Positions 44,030 to 54,219 of a stretch of 64,000 nucleotides of DNA are shown in pieces. The DNA lies in assembly GCF_001431485.1 (NCBI RefSeq), contig NZ_LDJM01000004.1, positions 1-64,000 on the forward strand, read 5' to 3'. The position numbers were made by a program, and so were the translations under genes. The notes below the pieces were generated by a model. It worked only from the letters and a program-made list of their open reading frames with translations, was not told where the DNA came from and ran no database searches. This stretch comes from Stenotrophomonas ginsengisoli (GTDB lineage: Bacteria > Pseudomonadota > Gammaproteobacteria > Xanthomonadales > Xanthomonadaceae). Every line of letters starts with the position of its first letter. Position 1 is the stretch's first letter.

Positions 44030-45796
44030 ATGCGTACCCATTTCTGTGGCCTGGTCAACGAGACCCTGATCGGCCAAACCGTCACCCTTGCCGGCTGGAC
44101 CGACGTCGCCCGCAACCTGGGTGGCGTCTGCTTCATCGACCTGCGCGACCACGAAGGCATCGTCCAGGTGACCATCGAGCCGGCCCCGGGTGATGCGGCG
44201 GCTGCTGCCGTGTTCGAGGTGGCAGCGTCGCTGGGCTACGAGGACGTGATCCAGGTCGAAGGTGTGGTGCGTGCCCGTCATGCGGTCAATGACAAGATCG
44301 CCACCGGCAAGGTCGAAGTGATCGCCACCCGCATCACCATCCTCAACAAGGCCGCGCCGCTGCCGTTCCACGCCCACGAGAACCCGGGCGAGGAAACCCG
44401 CCTGAAGTACCGCTACCTGGACCTGCGCCGCCCGGAAATGCAGCGCATGCAGCGCACCCGCATCAAGCTGGTGCAGGCCCTGCGCCGCCACCTGGATGGC
44501 CGTGGCTTCCAGGACATCGAAACCCCGATCCTGACCAAGGCCACCCCGGAAGGCGCGCGTGACTTCCTGGTGCCGGCACGCATGCACCCGGGCGAGTTCT
44601 ATGCCCTGCCGCAGAGCCCGCAGCTGTTCAAGCAGATCCTGATGGTGGCCGGCTTTGACCGTTACTACCAGATCGCCCGCTGCTTCCGCGACGAAGCCCT
44701 GCGTGCCGACCGCCAGCTGGAATTCACCCAGCTGGACATGGAGTTCGCCTTCGTGCGCGAGCGCGACATCCAGGACTTCGTTGAGGAGATGATCCGTTCG
44801 ATCTTCAAGGAAGTTGTGGATGTGGAGCTGGATGCCCAGTTCCCGCGCATGACCTGGGCCGAGGCCATGCGCCGCTACGGTTCGGACAAGCCGGACCTGC
44901 GCATCGACCTGGAACTGGTGGACGTGGCCGAACTGGTCAAGGACTGCGGCTTTGCCGTGTTCTCCACCGCCGCCAATGACGAATTCGGCCGCGTGGCTGC
45001 CCTGCGCATCCCGGGTGGTGCCAGCCTGAGCCGCAAGCAGATCGACGAATACGCCGCCCACGCCGCCAAGTACGGTGCCAAGGGCCTGGCCTACATCAAG
45101 ATCGACGCGGCCGGTGCGGTCTCCTCGCCGATCGCCAAGTTCTTTGACGAAGCGGCCTTTGCTGCCCTGGTCCAGGCCGTGGGCGCCGGCAATGGCGACA
45201 TCGTGTTCTTCGGTGCCGGTGCCTACACCAAGGTCTCCGACTTCATGGGCGCCCTGCGTCTGAAGGCCGGCAAGGACTTCGGTCTGGTCGCTGACGGCTG
45301 GGCCCCGTTGTGGGTCACCGATTTCCCGATGTTCGAATGGGACGAGGAAGAGCAGCGTTACGTTGCCCTGCATCACCCCTTCACCGCCCCGGCGGTGGAT
45401 TCGATCGAGGACCTGCGCGCCCATGCCCGCACCGCCGTCTCGCGCGGCTATGACATGGTCCTCAACGGCAACGAGATCGGTGGTGGTTCGATCCGTATCC
45501 ACCGTCCGGACATGCAGAGCGCCGTGTTCGAGCTGCTGGGCATCGGCGCCGAAGAGGCCCGAGCCAAGTTCGGCTTCCTGCTCGACGCGCTGAACTACGG
45601 CGCACCGCCGCACGGTGGCATCGCCTTCGGCATCGACCGCATCGCCGCGCTGATGGCCGGTACCGAGTCCATCCGTGACGTGATCCCGTTCCCGAAGACC
45701 ACCGGCGCACAGTGCCTGATGACCGATGCCCCCTCGCCGATTGCCGATGTGCAGCTGGCCGAAGTGCACGTCAAGGTGCGTGAGCCGCAGAAGTAA
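44030..45796 (+). CDS. aspS: Aspartyl-tRNA synthetase
   Basis: Class II synthetase charging tRNA-Asp. The 588-aa protein has an N-terminal OB-fold anticodon domain ([24 protein letters not shown] across 22-45), the catalytic core with motif 2 [23 protein letters not shown] split around 215-240, the bacterial GAD insertion (~280-420) and motif 3 [12 protein letters not shown] near the C-terminus. This is the long bacterial form. The ATG at 44030 gives MRTHFCG, the normal start. A hairpin follows the stop codon. Confidence 0.97.
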   Translation: MRTHFCGLVNETLIGQTVTLAGWTDVARNLGGVCFIDLRDHEGIVQVTIEPAPGDAAAAAVFEVAASLGYEDVIQVEGVVRARHAVNDKIATGKVEVIATRITILNKAAPLPFHAHENPGEETRLKYRYLDLRRPEMQRMQRTRIKLVQALRRHLDGRGFQDIETPILTKATPEGARDFLVPARMHPGEFYALPQSPQLFKQILMVAGFDRYYQIARCFRDEALRADRQLEFTQLDMEFAFVRERDIQDFVEEMIRSIFKEVVDVELDAQFPRMTWAEAMRRYGSDKPDLRIDLELVDVAELVKDCGFAVFSTAANDEFGRVAALRIPGGASLSRKQIDEYAAHAAKYGAKGLAYIKIDAAGAVSSPIAKFFDEAAFAALVQAVGAGNGDIVFFGAGAYTKVSDFMGALRLKAGKDFGLVADGWAPLWVTDFPMFEWDEEEQRYVALHHPFTAPAVDSIEDLRAHARTAVSRGYDMVLNGNEIGGGSIRIHRPDMQSAVFELLGIGAEEARAKFGFLLDALNYGAPPHGGIAFGIDRIAALMAGTESIRDVIPFPKTTGAQCLMTDAPSPIADVQLAEVHVKVREPQK

Positions 45797-45806
45797 GTCG
45801 CGCCAG

Positions 45807-45826
45807 CGGCCGGGGCAACCCGGCCG
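45807..45826 (+). terminator. GCAA-loop hairpin after aspS
   Basis: An 8-bp stem CGGCCGGG / CCCGGCCG with GNRA-type loop GCAA begins 11 nt after the aspS stop. It has no T-tract. It may protect or end the aspS transcript. Confidence 0.45.
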
Positions 45827-45959
45827 TCAACGCCGACAGGGCAGGGGCGGGTGCCGGCAACGGTCCCGCCCTTGTTGCATCCGGTGCCTGCCGGCATCTG
45901 TCCCGCGCTCTTGGCTCCTCTTTCCTCCTCACTCTTTCCTCGCTTCTCACCTCCCACCC

Positions 45960-46463
45960 ATGCCCATCCGCCAAGCCAACCCTGACGATGCCGCCCTGCT
46001 GTGCGCCCTGTCGGCTGCCACCTTTGTGGAGACCTTCGGCCACCTGTATCCAGCGGCCGATCTGGCCGCCTACCTGGCCATCGCGTACCCGGAAGACCTG
46101 CAGCGCCAGCAGCTGGAAAGCGGCGATTACGCGGCCTGGCTGCTGGAGCTGGACGGGCAGCCGGCCGGCTTCGTGTTTGCCGGCCCGTGTGGCCTGCCGC
46201 ATCCGGAAGTTGGCCCCGCCGATGGCGAGCTCAAGCGGCTGTATGTGCTGGCCGCCCACCACAATGGCGGCTGGGGCCGGCAGCTGATGGATGCCGCCAT
46301 GGCCTGGATGACGCCGCGCTTTAAGCGGCTGTGGCTGGGGGTATGGTCGGAGAACCTCGGCGCCCAGCGTTTCTATGCGCGTTACGGCTTCGCGCGGGTG
46401 GGGCAGTATGAGTTTCCGGTGGGCCAGGTGCGCGATCTGGAATATATCCTGCGTCGCCGGTGA
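45960..46463 (+). CDS. GNAT-family N-acetyltransferase
   Basis: 167-aa acetyl-CoA-dependent transferase fold: N-terminal RQANPDDAALLCALSAATF, the beta4/motif A region LKRLYVLAAHHNGGWGRQLMDAA (with the pyrophosphate-binding loop HHNGGWG) and the C-terminal motif AQRFYARYGFARVGQYEF. The substrate is unknown. ATG 45960 is used because the protein then begins MPIRQANPDD in the family manner. It stands alone between aspS and a small gene. Confidence 0.88.
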   Translation: MPIRQANPDDAALLCALSAATFVETFGHLYPAADLAAYLAIAYPEDLQRQQLESGDYAAWLLELDGQPAGFVFAGPCGLPHPEVGPADGELKRLYVLAAHHNGGWGRQLMDAAMAWMTPRFKRLWLGVWSENLGAQRFYARYGFARVGQYEFPVGQVRDLEYILRRR

Positions 46464-46618
46464 GTGTGCCGCCCATCGCACAAGGGATGGGCGGTTGGTC
46501 GCGGATTGCATCACTGTCAGGTGTGGTTTGACCGGCTTGCGACCGCCGGCACAGAAACGCGCGCGTGGACATCCGAGGCTTCTGAGGTTGCAATCGGCAA
46601 CGATCCGGATACACGAGC

Positions 46619-46861
46619 ATGAACAACGCACGTTTTACCCGTCGCATGGGGCAGCTGGTGGTAGTGATGCTGGGCGTGGTGATGGTGGCAGTTGCTGTGG
46701 CGAGATTGCCGGCTCCGGGCCGCGAGAGCGGTAGCTGGGACTATGTTGATGCAGCGGGCAATGTGATTGGCCAGGGCTGGATGGATTGCAGTGGCCAGAT
46801 CACCAACTGGGGCAGCACCAACGGGCGATTCGCCAATATCGAGATCTTCCGCTGTAATTGA
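46619..46861 (+). CDS. Small exported or anchored protein (DUF6289-like)
   Basis: 80-aa protein with a hydrophobic N-terminal segment (MGQLVVVMLGVVMVAVAVARL) and a short exported domain, SWDYVDAAGNVIGQGWMDCSG, then WGSTNGRF, ending in Cys-Asn. Two Cys residues (one in MDCSG, one at the end) could form a disulfide. The layout is reminiscent of the small DUF6289 proteins of Xanthomonadales; I am not certain of that assignment. A hydrolase gene follows 36 nt after its stop. Confidence 0.6.
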   Translation: MNNARFTRRMGQLVVVMLGVVMVAVAVARLPAPGRESGSWDYVDAAGNVIGQGWMDCSGQITNWGSTNGRFANIEIFRCN

Positions 46862-46897
46862 TCTTGCGGGATATGCCGGCCTGCTAGGCTGGCCGGC

Positions 46898-47512
46898 ATG
46901 AACGAACCCGTCCTGGTCCTGCATGGCATCTGGAACCCCGGCAGCTGGATGCTGCCGCTGGTCTGGCGTCTGCGTCGTGCCGGCATCGATGCGCAACCGT
47001 TTGCCTATGACAGCATTTTCGGTGGTCCGCGGCAGGCTGTGCCGGCGCTGGTCCGGTGTATCGAGCAGACCCGGGCCACTGCGCTGGTTGGCTACAGTCT
47101 GGGCGGTCTGGTGGCCTTGCAGGCCCTGCGTGAACATGCCGATCTGTCCGTACGGGCATTGGTCTGTGTCGGTTCGCCCTTGTGCGGCAGCCAGACCGCG
47201 CGCCAGCTGCAGCAGTTGCGGCTGGGAGCCATGCTCGGCCGCAGCGGGGCATTGCTGGCTGCCGGGCAGCCGGCATGGGAGGCGGCGGTGCGGATTGGCC
47301 AGATCGCTGGCACCAGTCCGCACGGGGTGGGGCGGGTGTTGCGCGCCCAGGGCCCGGATTCGGATGGCACCGTCGGCCTGGCCGAAACCCGCTGGCCGGG
47401 CCTGGCCGATCACTGCGAGGTGGCGGCCAGCCATACCGGCTTGCCGTTCAAGGAGCAGACCGCCCGTCAGATCGTGCATTTCCTGCGCCAGGGCGGTTTT
47501 GCCGGTACCTGA
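46898..47512 (+). CDS. Alpha/beta hydrolase
   Basis: 204-aa lipase/esterase-like hydrolase. The oxyanion-hole region is [13 protein letters not shown] near the N-terminus, the nucleophile elbow is GYSLGG (Ser at about 69), and the catalytic His probably lies in ASHTGLPF near 185. There is no signal peptide, so it is cytoplasmic. The short length and HGIWN motif resemble small RES/UPF-type hydrolases; the substrate is unknown. It precedes yebC by 89 nt. Confidence 0.82.
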   Translation: MNEPVLVLHGIWNPGSWMLPLVWRLRRAGIDAQPFAYDSIFGGPRQAVPALVRCIEQTRATALVGYSLGGLVALQALREHADLSVRALVCVGSPLCGSQTARQLQQLRLGAMLGRSGALLAAGQPAWEAAVRIGQIAGTSPHGVGRVLRAQGPDSDGTVGLAETRWPGLADHCEVAASHTGLPFKEQTARQIVHFLRQGGFAGT

Positions 47513-47601
47513 TCTGCCGGCTTGCGTCGGTGCCCGTTCGGATCGGTGGCGATCAGGTAGAATCTGCGTTCCTGTTCCTGTCAAAACGTACGGAAACTCC
47601 C

Positions 47602-48333
47602 ATGGGTCGTGGTCCCTCCATCGAAGCCCGCAAGAACGCGTCTGACGCGAAGCGTGGCAAGATTTTCACCAAAATCATCCGTGAGATCAGCGTGGCTGCT
47701 CGGGGTGGCGGAGGCGACCCCAACAACAACCCAGCCCTGCGTACCGCCATGGACAAGGGCCTGTCGGCCAACATGTCCAAGGATGTGATCGAGCGTGCGA
47801 TCAAGAAGGCCACCGGCGAGTTGGAAGGCGTGGAATACGAGAACGTCCGCTACGAGGGCTACGCCCCGGGTGGCGTGGCGGTGATCGTGGACTGTCTGAC
47901 CGACAACCGCGTGCGTACCGTGGCCGACGTGCGTCATGCCTTCAACAAGTGCGGCGGCAACATGGGCACCGAAGGCTCGGTGGCCTTCATGTTCAAGAAG
48001 CTGGGCGTGATCAGCTTTGCCCCGGGCGCCGATGAGGACGCGATCACCGAGGCGGCCATCGAGGCCGGCGCCGATGATATCGTTGTCTACCCCGATGACG
48101 GCTCGATCGATGTGATCACCGCGCCGGAAGCCTTCAACGAGGTCAAGGACGCACTGGCCGCCGCCGGTTTTGTTGCCGACCACGCCGAAGTGACCTTCCG
48201 CGCCGAAAATGACATCAAGGTCGACGGCGATGCCGGCGCCCAGGTCAAGAAGATGCTGGACATGCTCGAGGACCTGGATGACGTGCAGAACGTTTATTCC
48301 AACGCCGAGCTCGATCCGAGCCTGTACGGCTGA
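47602..48333 (+). CDS. yebC: YebC/PmpR-family regulator, TACO1-like
   Basis: 243-aa member of the YebC/TACO1 family. In bacteria these have been described as DNA-binding regulators (PmpR, regulation of ruvC in some species) and as ribosome-associated factors easing translation of proline-rich stretches. The N-terminus [21 protein letters not shown] is slightly altered from the common MAGHSKWANI form. Later signatures are [28 protein letters not shown] and [16 protein letters not shown]. It is directly upstream of ruvC, the usual proteobacterial order, with 40 nt between them. Confidence 0.95.
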   Translation: MGRGPSIEARKNASDAKRGKIFTKIIREISVAARGGGGDPNNNPALRTAMDKGLSANMSKDVIERAIKKATGELEGVEYENVRYEGYAPGGVAVIVDCLTDNRVRTVADVRHAFNKCGGNMGTEGSVAFMFKKLGVISFAPGADEDAITEAAIEAGADDIVVYPDDGSIDVITAPEAFNEVKDALAAAGFVADHAEVTFRAENDIKVDGDAGAQVKKMLDMLEDLDDVQNVYSNAELDPSLYG

Positions 48334-48344
48334 CCGATGATGCC

Positions 48345-48366
48345 GGGCCGGTGGCAACACCGGCCC
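48345..48366 (+). terminator. GCAA-loop hairpin between yebC and ruvC
   Basis: A 9-bp perfect stem GGGCCGGTG / CACCGGCCC with GCAA loop fills most of the 40-nt yebC-ruvC gap, ending 7 nt before the ruvC start. Without a T-tract it may attenuate or process the transcript rather than end it. Confidence 0.45.
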
Positions 48367-48373
48367 GCGTCCC

Positions 48374-48898
48374 ATGCACATGACCCGCATCATCGGCATT
48401 GACCCCGGCTCGCAGCGTACCGGCGTGGGCATCATCGACGTGGCAGCCGACGGACGGGTCACCCCGGTCTGGCATGGCCCGTTGGTGCTGCTGGGCGCAG
48501 ACGATTTCCCGCAACGCCTGAGAACCCTCGCCCTGGGCCTGCGCGACCTGGTCGCGCAATATCGCCCGGACGAAGTGGCCATCGAGAAGGTGTTCATGGG
48601 CAAGAACGCCGATTCGGCCCTCAAACTGGGCCAGGCCCGTGGCGCGGCCATCACCACCCTGGTCCTGCATGACCTGCCGGTGGCCGAGTATGCCCCCACC
48701 GAGATCAAGCTGGCGGTGGTCGGGCGGGGTGGCGCGGAAAAGACCCAGGTCCAGCACATGGTCGGCCTGATGCTCGGCCTGAACGGCAAGATCCAGGCCG
48801 ACGCGGCTGACGCGCTGGCCGTGGCCATCACCCATGCCCATGTCCGCGCCACCGCGCAGCGGCTGGGCGTGAACACGCGCCAGGCCTGGCGCAAGTAA
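48374..48898 (+). CDS. ruvC: Holliday junction resolvase RuvC
   Basis: Dimeric endonuclease that cuts Holliday junctions in the RuvABC resolvasome. The 174-aa protein has the RNase H-like fold with acidic catalytic residues visible in [10 protein letters not shown] (Asp), VAIEKVFMG (Glu) and the C-terminal [14 protein letters not shown] (two Asp). A second ATG two codons downstream could also be the start. It is followed after 11 nt, with an AGGAGAAAGG ribosome site, by ruvA. Confidence 0.96.
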   Translation: MHMTRIIGIDPGSQRTGVGIIDVAADGRVTPVWHGPLVLLGADDFPQRLRTLALGLRDLVAQYRPDEVAIEKVFMGKNADSALKLGQARGAAITTLVLHDLPVAEYAPTEIKLAVVGRGGAEKTQVQHMVGLMLGLNGKIQADAADALAVAITHAHVRATAQRLGVNTRQAWRK

Positions 48899-48909
48899 GG
48901 AGAAAGGCA

Positions 48910-49509
48910 ATGATCGGACGTCTGCGTGGGGTGGTCGTGTACAAGGCGCCGCCCTGGTTGATGGTGGAAGTGGGGGGCGTGGGCTATGAGCTGGAAGCGC
49001 CGATGAGCACCTTCTACGACCTGCCCGAGGTGGGCCGCGAGGTGACCTTGTTCACCCATTACGCGCAGAAGGAAGATGCGGTCAATCTGTATGGCTTCCT
49101 GCGCGAGAACGAGCGCCGCCTGTTCCGTGATGTGCAGAAGGTCTCCGGCATCGGCGCCAGGATCGCCCTGGCGGTGCTGTCCGGTGTCAGCGTGGAAGCC
49201 TTCGGCCAGCTGATTGCCCACGGTGATGTGACCGCCCTGACCAAGATTCCCGGCATCGGCAAGAAGACCGCCGAGCGCATGGTGCTGGAGCTGCGCGACA
49301 AGGCCGGCAATTTTGTCGGTGCCGGTGGTGCGGCCGGGCCGCAACTGGCCGCCGCGCCGGGCCAGGATCCGGTGGCCGAAGCTACCGTGGCCCTGCAGCA
49401 GCTGGGCTACAAGCCGGCCGAAGCAGCAAAGATGGCCAAGGACGCGGCAGGCGAGGGCGATGATGTCGCCGTGGTCATCCGCAAGGCACTGCAGTCGGCA
49501 TTGCGCTGA
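48910..49509 (+). CDS. ruvA: Holliday junction DNA helicase subunit RuvA
   Basis: Tetrameric junction-binding protein that loads RuvB. The 199-aa protein has OB-fold domain I ([27 protein letters not shown] over 1-27), two helix-hairpin-helix motifs in domain II ([34 protein letters not shown]) and the RuvB-contacting domain III ([16 protein letters not shown]). It has a strong Shine-Dalgarno. Unlike the classical ruvAB pair, kup separates it from ruvB. Confidence 0.96.
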   Translation: MIGRLRGVVVYKAPPWLMVEVGGVGYELEAPMSTFYDLPEVGREVTLFTHYAQKEDAVNLYGFLRENERRLFRDVQKVSGIGARIALAVLSGVSVEAFGQLIAHGDVTALTKIPGIGKKTAERMVLELRDKAGNFVGAGGAAGPQLAAAPGQDPVAEATVALQQLGYKPAEAAKMAKDAAGEGDDVAVVIRKALQSALR

Positions 49510-49554
49510 GCGCCCTGCCGTCGTTTTCACTCCTACCTGCATAGGCTCGGCACC

Positions 49555-51453
49555 ATGTCGACCCCGACCCATCACGATCCCCATGCCGCCGGCAAGGCCG
49601 GATTGCCGCTGATCATTGCCGCCATCGGCGTGGTTTTTGGCGATATCGGCACCAGCCCGCTGTACACGCTCAAGGAGGCCTTCTCCGGCCACTACGGCCT
49701 GGACAGCAACCACGACACCGTCCTGGGCGTGCTGTCGCTGGCCTTCTGGGCGCTGATGATCGTGGTCACGCTGAAGTACGTGACCATCATCATGCGCGCC
49801 GACAACGAGGGCGAGGGCGGCATCATGGCCCTGATGGCACTGGCCCAGCGCACCTTGCGCAATGGCTCGCGCAGCGCCTATGTGGTGGGCATCCTGGGCA
49901 TCTTCGGCGCCTCGTTGTTTTTCGGAGACGGGGTGATCACCCCGGCCATCTCGGTACTCGGTGCGGTGGAAGGCCTGGAAGTGGCCGCGCCCGGCCTGAA
50001 GCCGTTCGTGGTGCCGATCACCATCGTGGTCCTGCTCGGCGTGTTTGCCGCCCAGCGCTTCGGCACCGAGAAGGTGGGGCGTATTTTTGGCCCGATCACC
50101 ACCCTGTGGTTCCTGTCGCTGGCCGCGATCGGGGTCTGGAACCTGGTCGCCGAGCCGGAAGTGCTCAAGGCCTTCAATCCGTGGTGGGCGGCCAATTTCT
50201 TCGCCGAACACAGCTGGCACGGGGTCTTCATCCTCGGCGCGGTGGTGCTGGCGGTGACCGGTGGCGAGGCACTGTATGCGGACATGGGGCACTTCGGCGC
50301 ACCGCCGATCCGCCATGCCTGGTATTTCTTCGTGCTGCCCTGCCTGGTGCTCAACTACCTGGGGCAGGGCGCGCTGGTGCTGGCCCATCCCGAAGCGGTG
50401 GCCAATCCGTTCTATCAGTCGGTGCCGGGCTGGGCCCTGTACCCGATGATCGTGCTGGCCACGCTGGCCGCGGTGATTGCCAGCCAGTCGGTGATCACCG
50501 GCGCCTTCTCGGTCTCGCGCCAGGCCATGCAGCTGGGCTACATCCCGCGCATGCGGATCAAGCACACCTCGCGCGACACCATCGGCCAGATCTACATCCC
50601 GGGCATCAACTGGGGCCTGGCCGTGATGGTGATCGGCCTGGTGCTGGCCTTCCGTTCCTCCTCCAACCTGGCCGTGGCCTACGGCATTTCGGTGTCGGCC
50701 ACCATGCTCATCGATACCCTGCTGCTGGCCCTGGTGGCGCGCACGCTGTGGCCATCCTCGCGCAAGTGGATCCTGCCGCTGTGCGTGCCCTTCTTCCTGA
50801 TCGACCTGGCCTTCGTGATCGCCAATGGCGCCAAGCTGGCTCAGGGGGCCTGGTTCCCGGTGGTTCTGGGGATCGTGCTGTTCACCCTGATGCGCACCTG
50901 GCGTCGTGGCCGCGAACTGCTGGCCGAAGAAGTGGCGCGTGACGGCCTGCCGGTGGCCACCTTCATCCCGGCGCTGATGATCTCCCCGCCGGTGCGGGTG
51001 CCGGGTACGGCGATCTTCCTGACCACCGACCTGGGCACCACGCCACAGGCCATGCTGCACAACCTCAAGCACAACAAGGTGCTGCACGAGCGCAATGTGT
51101 TCCTGACCGTGCAGGTGCTGCAGGTGCCCTATGCCAGCGCCAAGCGGCGGGTCAGCGTGACCACCCTGGAAGACGGCTTCCATGCCATGACCCTGCGTTT
51201 TGGCTTCATGGAGACCCCGGACGTGCCGGCCACCCTGGCCGGCTTCTGCCAGGCCGGGCAGATCCAGTTCGATGCCATGGACACCACCTACTTCGCCAGC
51301 CGCGAGACCATTGTGGCCAGTGCCAAGAAAGGCATGCCGGTCTGGCGCGACAAGCTGTTTGCCTTCATGCACCGCAATGCGGCGCCGGCGTCGGGTTTCT
51401 TCCGCATTCCGGGCAACCGTCTGGTCGAGCTGGGAGCGCAGGTTGAAATCTGA
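49555..51453 (+). CDS. kup: Kup-type low-affinity potassium uptake transporter
   Basis: 632-aa K+:H+ symporter of the KUP/HAK/KT family. The N-terminus [18 protein letters not shown] is diagnostic, followed by about 12 membrane helices (e.g. [19 protein letters not shown]) to roughly residue 460, then a soluble C-terminal domain. It is placed between ruvA and ruvB, starting 45 nt after ruvA and ending 42 nt before ruvB, with no terminator visible, so it is probably cotranscribed with the recombination genes. Confidence 0.95.
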   Translation: MSTPTHHDPHAAGKAGLPLIIAAIGVVFGDIGTSPLYTLKEAFSGHYGLDSNHDTVLGVLSLAFWALMIVVTLKYVTIIMRADNEGEGGIMALMALAQRTLRNGSRSAYVVGILGIFGASLFFGDGVITPAISVLGAVEGLEVAAPGLKPFVVPITIVVLLGVFAAQRFGTEKVGRIFGPITTLWFLSLAAIGVWNLVAEPEVLKAFNPWWAANFFAEHSWHGVFILGAVVLAVTGGEALYADMGHFGAPPIRHAWYFFVLPCLVLNYLGQGALVLAHPEAVANPFYQSVPGWALYPMIVLATLAAVIASQSVITGAFSVSRQAMQLGYIPRMRIKHTSRDTIGQIYIPGINWGLAVMVIGLVLAFRSSSNLAVAYGISVSATMLIDTLLLALVARTLWPSSRKWILPLCVPFFLIDLAFVIANGAKLAQGAWFPVVLGIVLFTLMRTWRRGRELLAEEVARDGLPVATFIPALMISPPVRVPGTAIFLTTDLGTTPQAMLHNLKHNKVLHERNVFLTVQVLQVPYASAKRRVSVTTLEDGFHAMTLRFGFMETPDVPATLAGFCQAGQIQFDAMDTTYFASRETIVASAKKGMPVWRDKLFAFMHRNAAPASGFFRIPGNRLVELGAQVEI

Positions 51454-51495
51454 GTTGTCGCACCGGATGCGATGGTCTGGGCGCATAATGCGCAC

Positions 51496-52545
51496 ATGAC
51501 AGATCACCGCATCATCGGTGCCGGCGCGACCCGCGAAGACGAGGCCGCCGACGCCAGCATCCGCCCCAAACGTCTGCACGAGTACCTTGGCCAGCAGCCG
51601 GTACGCGAGCAGATGGAAATCTACATCCAGGCGGCCAAGCACCGTGGTGATGCGCTGGACCATGTGCTGATCTTCGGCCCGCCAGGGCTGGGCAAGACCA
51701 CCCTGAGCCAGGTGGTCGCCAACGAGCTGGGTGTGGCCTTGCGCATGACCTCCGGCCCGGTGATCGAGAAGGCCGGTGACCTGGCCGCGCTGCTGACCAA
51801 CCTGCAGCCGCACGATGTGCTGTTCATCGACGAGATCCACCGCATGTCCCCGGTGGTGGAGGAAGTGCTGTATCCGGCGATGGAAGACTTCCAGATCGAC
51901 ATCATGATCGGCGAGGGCCCGGCCGCGCGTTCGATCAAGATCGACCTGCCGCCGTTCACCCTGATCGGTGCCACCACCCGTGCCGGCCTGTTGACCGCGC
52001 CGCTGCGTGACCGCTTCGGCATCGTGCAGCGTCTGGAGTTCTATTCGGCCGACGAGCTGACCCGCATCGTCAGCCGCTCGGCGCAGATCCTGGGCATCAG
52101 CTGTGATGCCGATGGCGCGGCCGAGATCGCCCGCCGTTCGCGTGGCACGCCGCGTATTGCCAACCGTCTGCTGCGCCGTGTGCGTGACTACGCCCAGGTC
52201 AAGGCTGATGGCGCCATTGATGGCGCCGTGGCGCAGGCCGCGATGTCCATGCTCAAGGTCGACCCGCAGGGCTTTGACGAGCTGGACCGGCGCGTGCTGC
52301 ACACGATGATCGACTACTTCGACGGTGGCCCGGTGGGTATCGAGTCGATGGCCGCAGCGCTTTCCGAAGAGCGCGGCACGCTGGAGGACGTGGTCGAACC
52401 TTTTCTGATCCAGCAGGGTTTTCTGGTACGTACCGCACGTGGCAGGATGGCGACCCAGAAAGCCTGGCGTCACCTGGGCCTGAAACCGAAAAACCCGCCG
52501 GCCGACCTGTTTGCCGCTGGCGCAGAGGCTATCGATGTCGATTGA
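51496..52545 (+). CDS. ruvB: Holliday junction branch migration ATPase RuvB
   Basis: Hexameric AAA+ motor for branch migration. The 349-aa protein has Walker [10 protein letters not shown], Walker [10 protein letters not shown], sensor 1 GATTRAG, an Arg-finger region LRDRFGI and the C-terminal winged helix ([22 protein letters not shown] across 305-330). The ATG at 51496 ([16 protein letters not shown]) is the usual start; the frame extends 8 codons upstream. Its last 11 nt overlap the start of ybgC. Confidence 0.97.
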   Translation: MTDHRIIGAGATREDEAADASIRPKRLHEYLGQQPVREQMEIYIQAAKHRGDALDHVLIFGPPGLGKTTLSQVVANELGVALRMTSGPVIEKAGDLAALLTNLQPHDVLFIDEIHRMSPVVEEVLYPAMEDFQIDIMIGEGPAARSIKIDLPPFTLIGATTRAGLLTAPLRDRFGIVQRLEFYSADELTRIVSRSAQILGISCDADGAAEIARRSRGTPRIANRLLRRVRDYAQVKADGAIDGAVAQAAMSMLKVDPQGFDELDRRVLHTMIDYFDGGPVGIESMAAALSEERGTLEDVVEPFLIQQGFLVRTARGRMATQKAWRHLGLKPKNPPADLFAAGAEAIDVD

Positions 52546-52978
52546 ACAACCATTCATCTGGCCGACCCGGGTTTACTGGGAAGATACCGATGCCGGTGGC
52601 GTGGTCTACCACGCGCGCTACGTGGCCTTCATGGAGCGCGCGCGCACGGAGTGGATGCGCGCACTGGGCTGGGGCCAGGAGGCCATGCGTACCGGTGGTG
52701 GCCAGGTGTTCGTCGTACGTGCGATGAGCCTGGACTTCCACAAGCCGGCCCGTCTGGACGATGCACTGACAGTGAGCGTGGAGCTCACCCAGTGCCGGCG
52801 TGCCAGCCTGGTGATGGCCCAGCAGGTGCGCCGGGACGGGCAGCTGCTGGCCAGTGCCACGGTCCGACTGGCGGCCGTGGGTGCGGAAGATTTCCGCCCC
52901 CAGCCGATCGATGCACACATGTTGTCCGTATTTGAACCGCTACAAGTCCAACACGAATCACTGAGGAACAAGGGATGA
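52535..52978 (+). CDS. ybgC: Tol-Pal-associated acyl-CoA thioesterase YbgC
   Basis: 147-aa hot-dog thioesterase, first gene of the tol-pal cluster. It shows [28 protein letters not shown] split around the catalytic Asp of the DTDAGG motif (about D18), and the dimerising segment [14 protein letters not shown]. It overlaps ruvB by 11 nt and tolQ by 4 nt (ATGA), indicating translational coupling along the operon. The in vivo substrate is thought to be an acyl-CoA or acyl-ACP linked to phospholipid metabolism. Confidence 0.94.
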   Translation: MSIEQPFIWPTRVYWEDTDAGGVVYHARYVAFMERARTEWMRALGWGQEAMRTGGGQVFVVRAMSLDFHKPARLDDALTVSVELTQCRRASLVMAQQVRRDGQLLASATVRLAAVGAEDFRPQPIDAHMLSVFEPLQVQHESLRNKG

Positions 52979-53751
52979 TCGCAACGCTTCTGGCACTGCC
53001 GGCCACCGTGGTGCAAGCACTGCCCGAGGAGGTGGTCAGCGTGGCCACTGACACCGCTGCGGCAGGCGGTCATCAAGGCATCAACTACCTCTCGCTGATG
53101 GCCAAGGCCAGCCTGCCGGTACAGCTGATCGTGCTGTTGCTGCTGGTGGGTTCGCTGACCAGCTGGGTGATCATCTTCCGCAAGCAGCGGGCCCTGAAAC
53201 TGGCCAACCAGGCCGCCGACGAGTTCGAGAACCGTTTCTGGTCCGGTGCCGACCTGGGCAAGCTGTACAGCGCGGCCAGCGACCGCAACCGTGCGGTGGA
53301 AGGCCTGGAGGCCATCTTCGAGGCCGGTTACCGCGAATACACCCGTCTGCGCGGCCGTGGCCGCTTGGACCCGCGTGCGCAGCTGGAAGGGGCGCAGCGT
53401 GCCATGCGCACCAGCTACACCCGCGAGGTGGATGTGCTGGAGCGCAACCTGGAAACCCTGGCCAACATCGGTTCCACCGCTCCGTACGTGGGCCTGGTCG
53501 GTACCGTGTTCGGCATCATGGTGACCATGCATGACATGGTCAACAGCGGTGAATCGGCCGGTATCGCCGCCGTTGCCCCGGGTATCTCCGAAGCCTTGTT
53601 CGCCACCGCCATCGGCCTGTTCGTGGCCATTCCGGCGTCGTGGGCCTACAACCGCTTCACCACGCGTCTGGAGCGGCTGTCGGTGCGTTATGAAACCTTC
53701 GCCGAAGAGTTCAGCTCGATCCTGCAGCGCCAGTCTGCCAGCGAAGATTGA
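52975..53751 (+). CDS. tolQ: Tol-Pal system proton channel subunit TolQ
   Basis: 258-aa inner-membrane protein with three transmembrane helices (SLPVQLIVLLLLVGSLTSW; near 168-190 around YVGLVGTVFGIMVTM; and ATAIGLFVAIPASWAYN). With TolR it forms the proton-driven motor that energises TolA, as ExbB/ExbD do for TonB. The conserved pore helix GTVFGIM and the ATAIGL stretch are intact. It begins on the ATGA overlap with ybgC. Confidence 0.96.
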   Translation: MIATLLALPATVVQALPEEVVSVATDTAAAGGHQGINYLSLMAKASLPVQLIVLLLLVGSLTSWVIIFRKQRALKLANQAADEFENRFWSGADLGKLYSAASDRNRAVEGLEAIFEAGYREYTRLRGRGRLDPRAQLEGAQRAMRTSYTREVDVLERNLETLANIGSTAPYVGLVGTVFGIMVTMHDMVNSGESAGIAAVAPGISEALFATAIGLFVAIPASWAYNRFTTRLERLSVRYETFAEEFSSILQRQSASED

Positions 53752-53772
53752 TCCAGCGCCGGAGCACAGCCC

Positions 53773-54219
53773 ATGACCGTATCGGTCTTCAATCGGCGCA
53801 AGCGCCGCAAGCTCAAAAGCGACATCAACGTCGTGCCGTACATCGACGTGATGCTGGTGTTGCTGATCATCTTCATGGTCACCACGCCGCTGCTCAACCT
53901 GTCGGTCACCGCCGATGTGGAGTTGCCGCAGTCCAGTGCCCGCGCGCTGGAAACCAAGAGCGACCCGTTGATCGTCACCGTGCGCAGCGATGGCCAGCTG
54001 GCCCTGCAGCTGCCCAAGGACAAGCCGCAGGCAATGGAGCCGGCCGAACTGGAGGCACGCCTGGCGGCGATGGTCGCCCAGGACAAGGATCTGCGTGTGG
54101 TGGTCGGTGCCGATCGCCAGGTTCCCTATGAGAAGGTCATCGTGGCCATGGATGCGCTCAAGCGTGCCAAGGTCGAAAAGGTGGGCCTGGTAACCGAATC
54201 GGGCGGCAATGCACGCTGA
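53773..54219 (+). CDS. tolR: Tol-Pal system protein TolR
   Basis: 148-aa motor subunit. There is a short cytoplasmic start with basic NRRKRRKLKSDINVVPYIDV, the single helix MLVLLIIFMVTTPLL carrying the essential membrane Asp in YIDVMLV (about D26), and a periplasmic domain (VVVGADRQVPYEKVIVAMD over 108-126). It partners TolQ. It ends 11 nt inside the tolA start, so translation is coupled. Confidence 0.96.
   Translation: MTVSVFNRRKRRKLKSDINVVPYIDVMLVLLIIFMVTTPLLNLSVTADVELPQSSARALETKSDPLIVTVRSDGQLALQLPKDKPQAMEPAELEARLAAMVAQDKDLRVVVGADRQVPYEKVIVAMDALKRAKVEKVGLVTESGGNAR

Noticed and set aside
47581-52557. A minus-strand open frame of over 1600 codons across yebC, ruvC, ruvA, kup and ruvB
   Set aside because: It is His/Gln/Arg/Gly-rich with no domain signatures and lies entirely antisense to well-conserved genes. 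This is the normal result of GC-rich codon bias.
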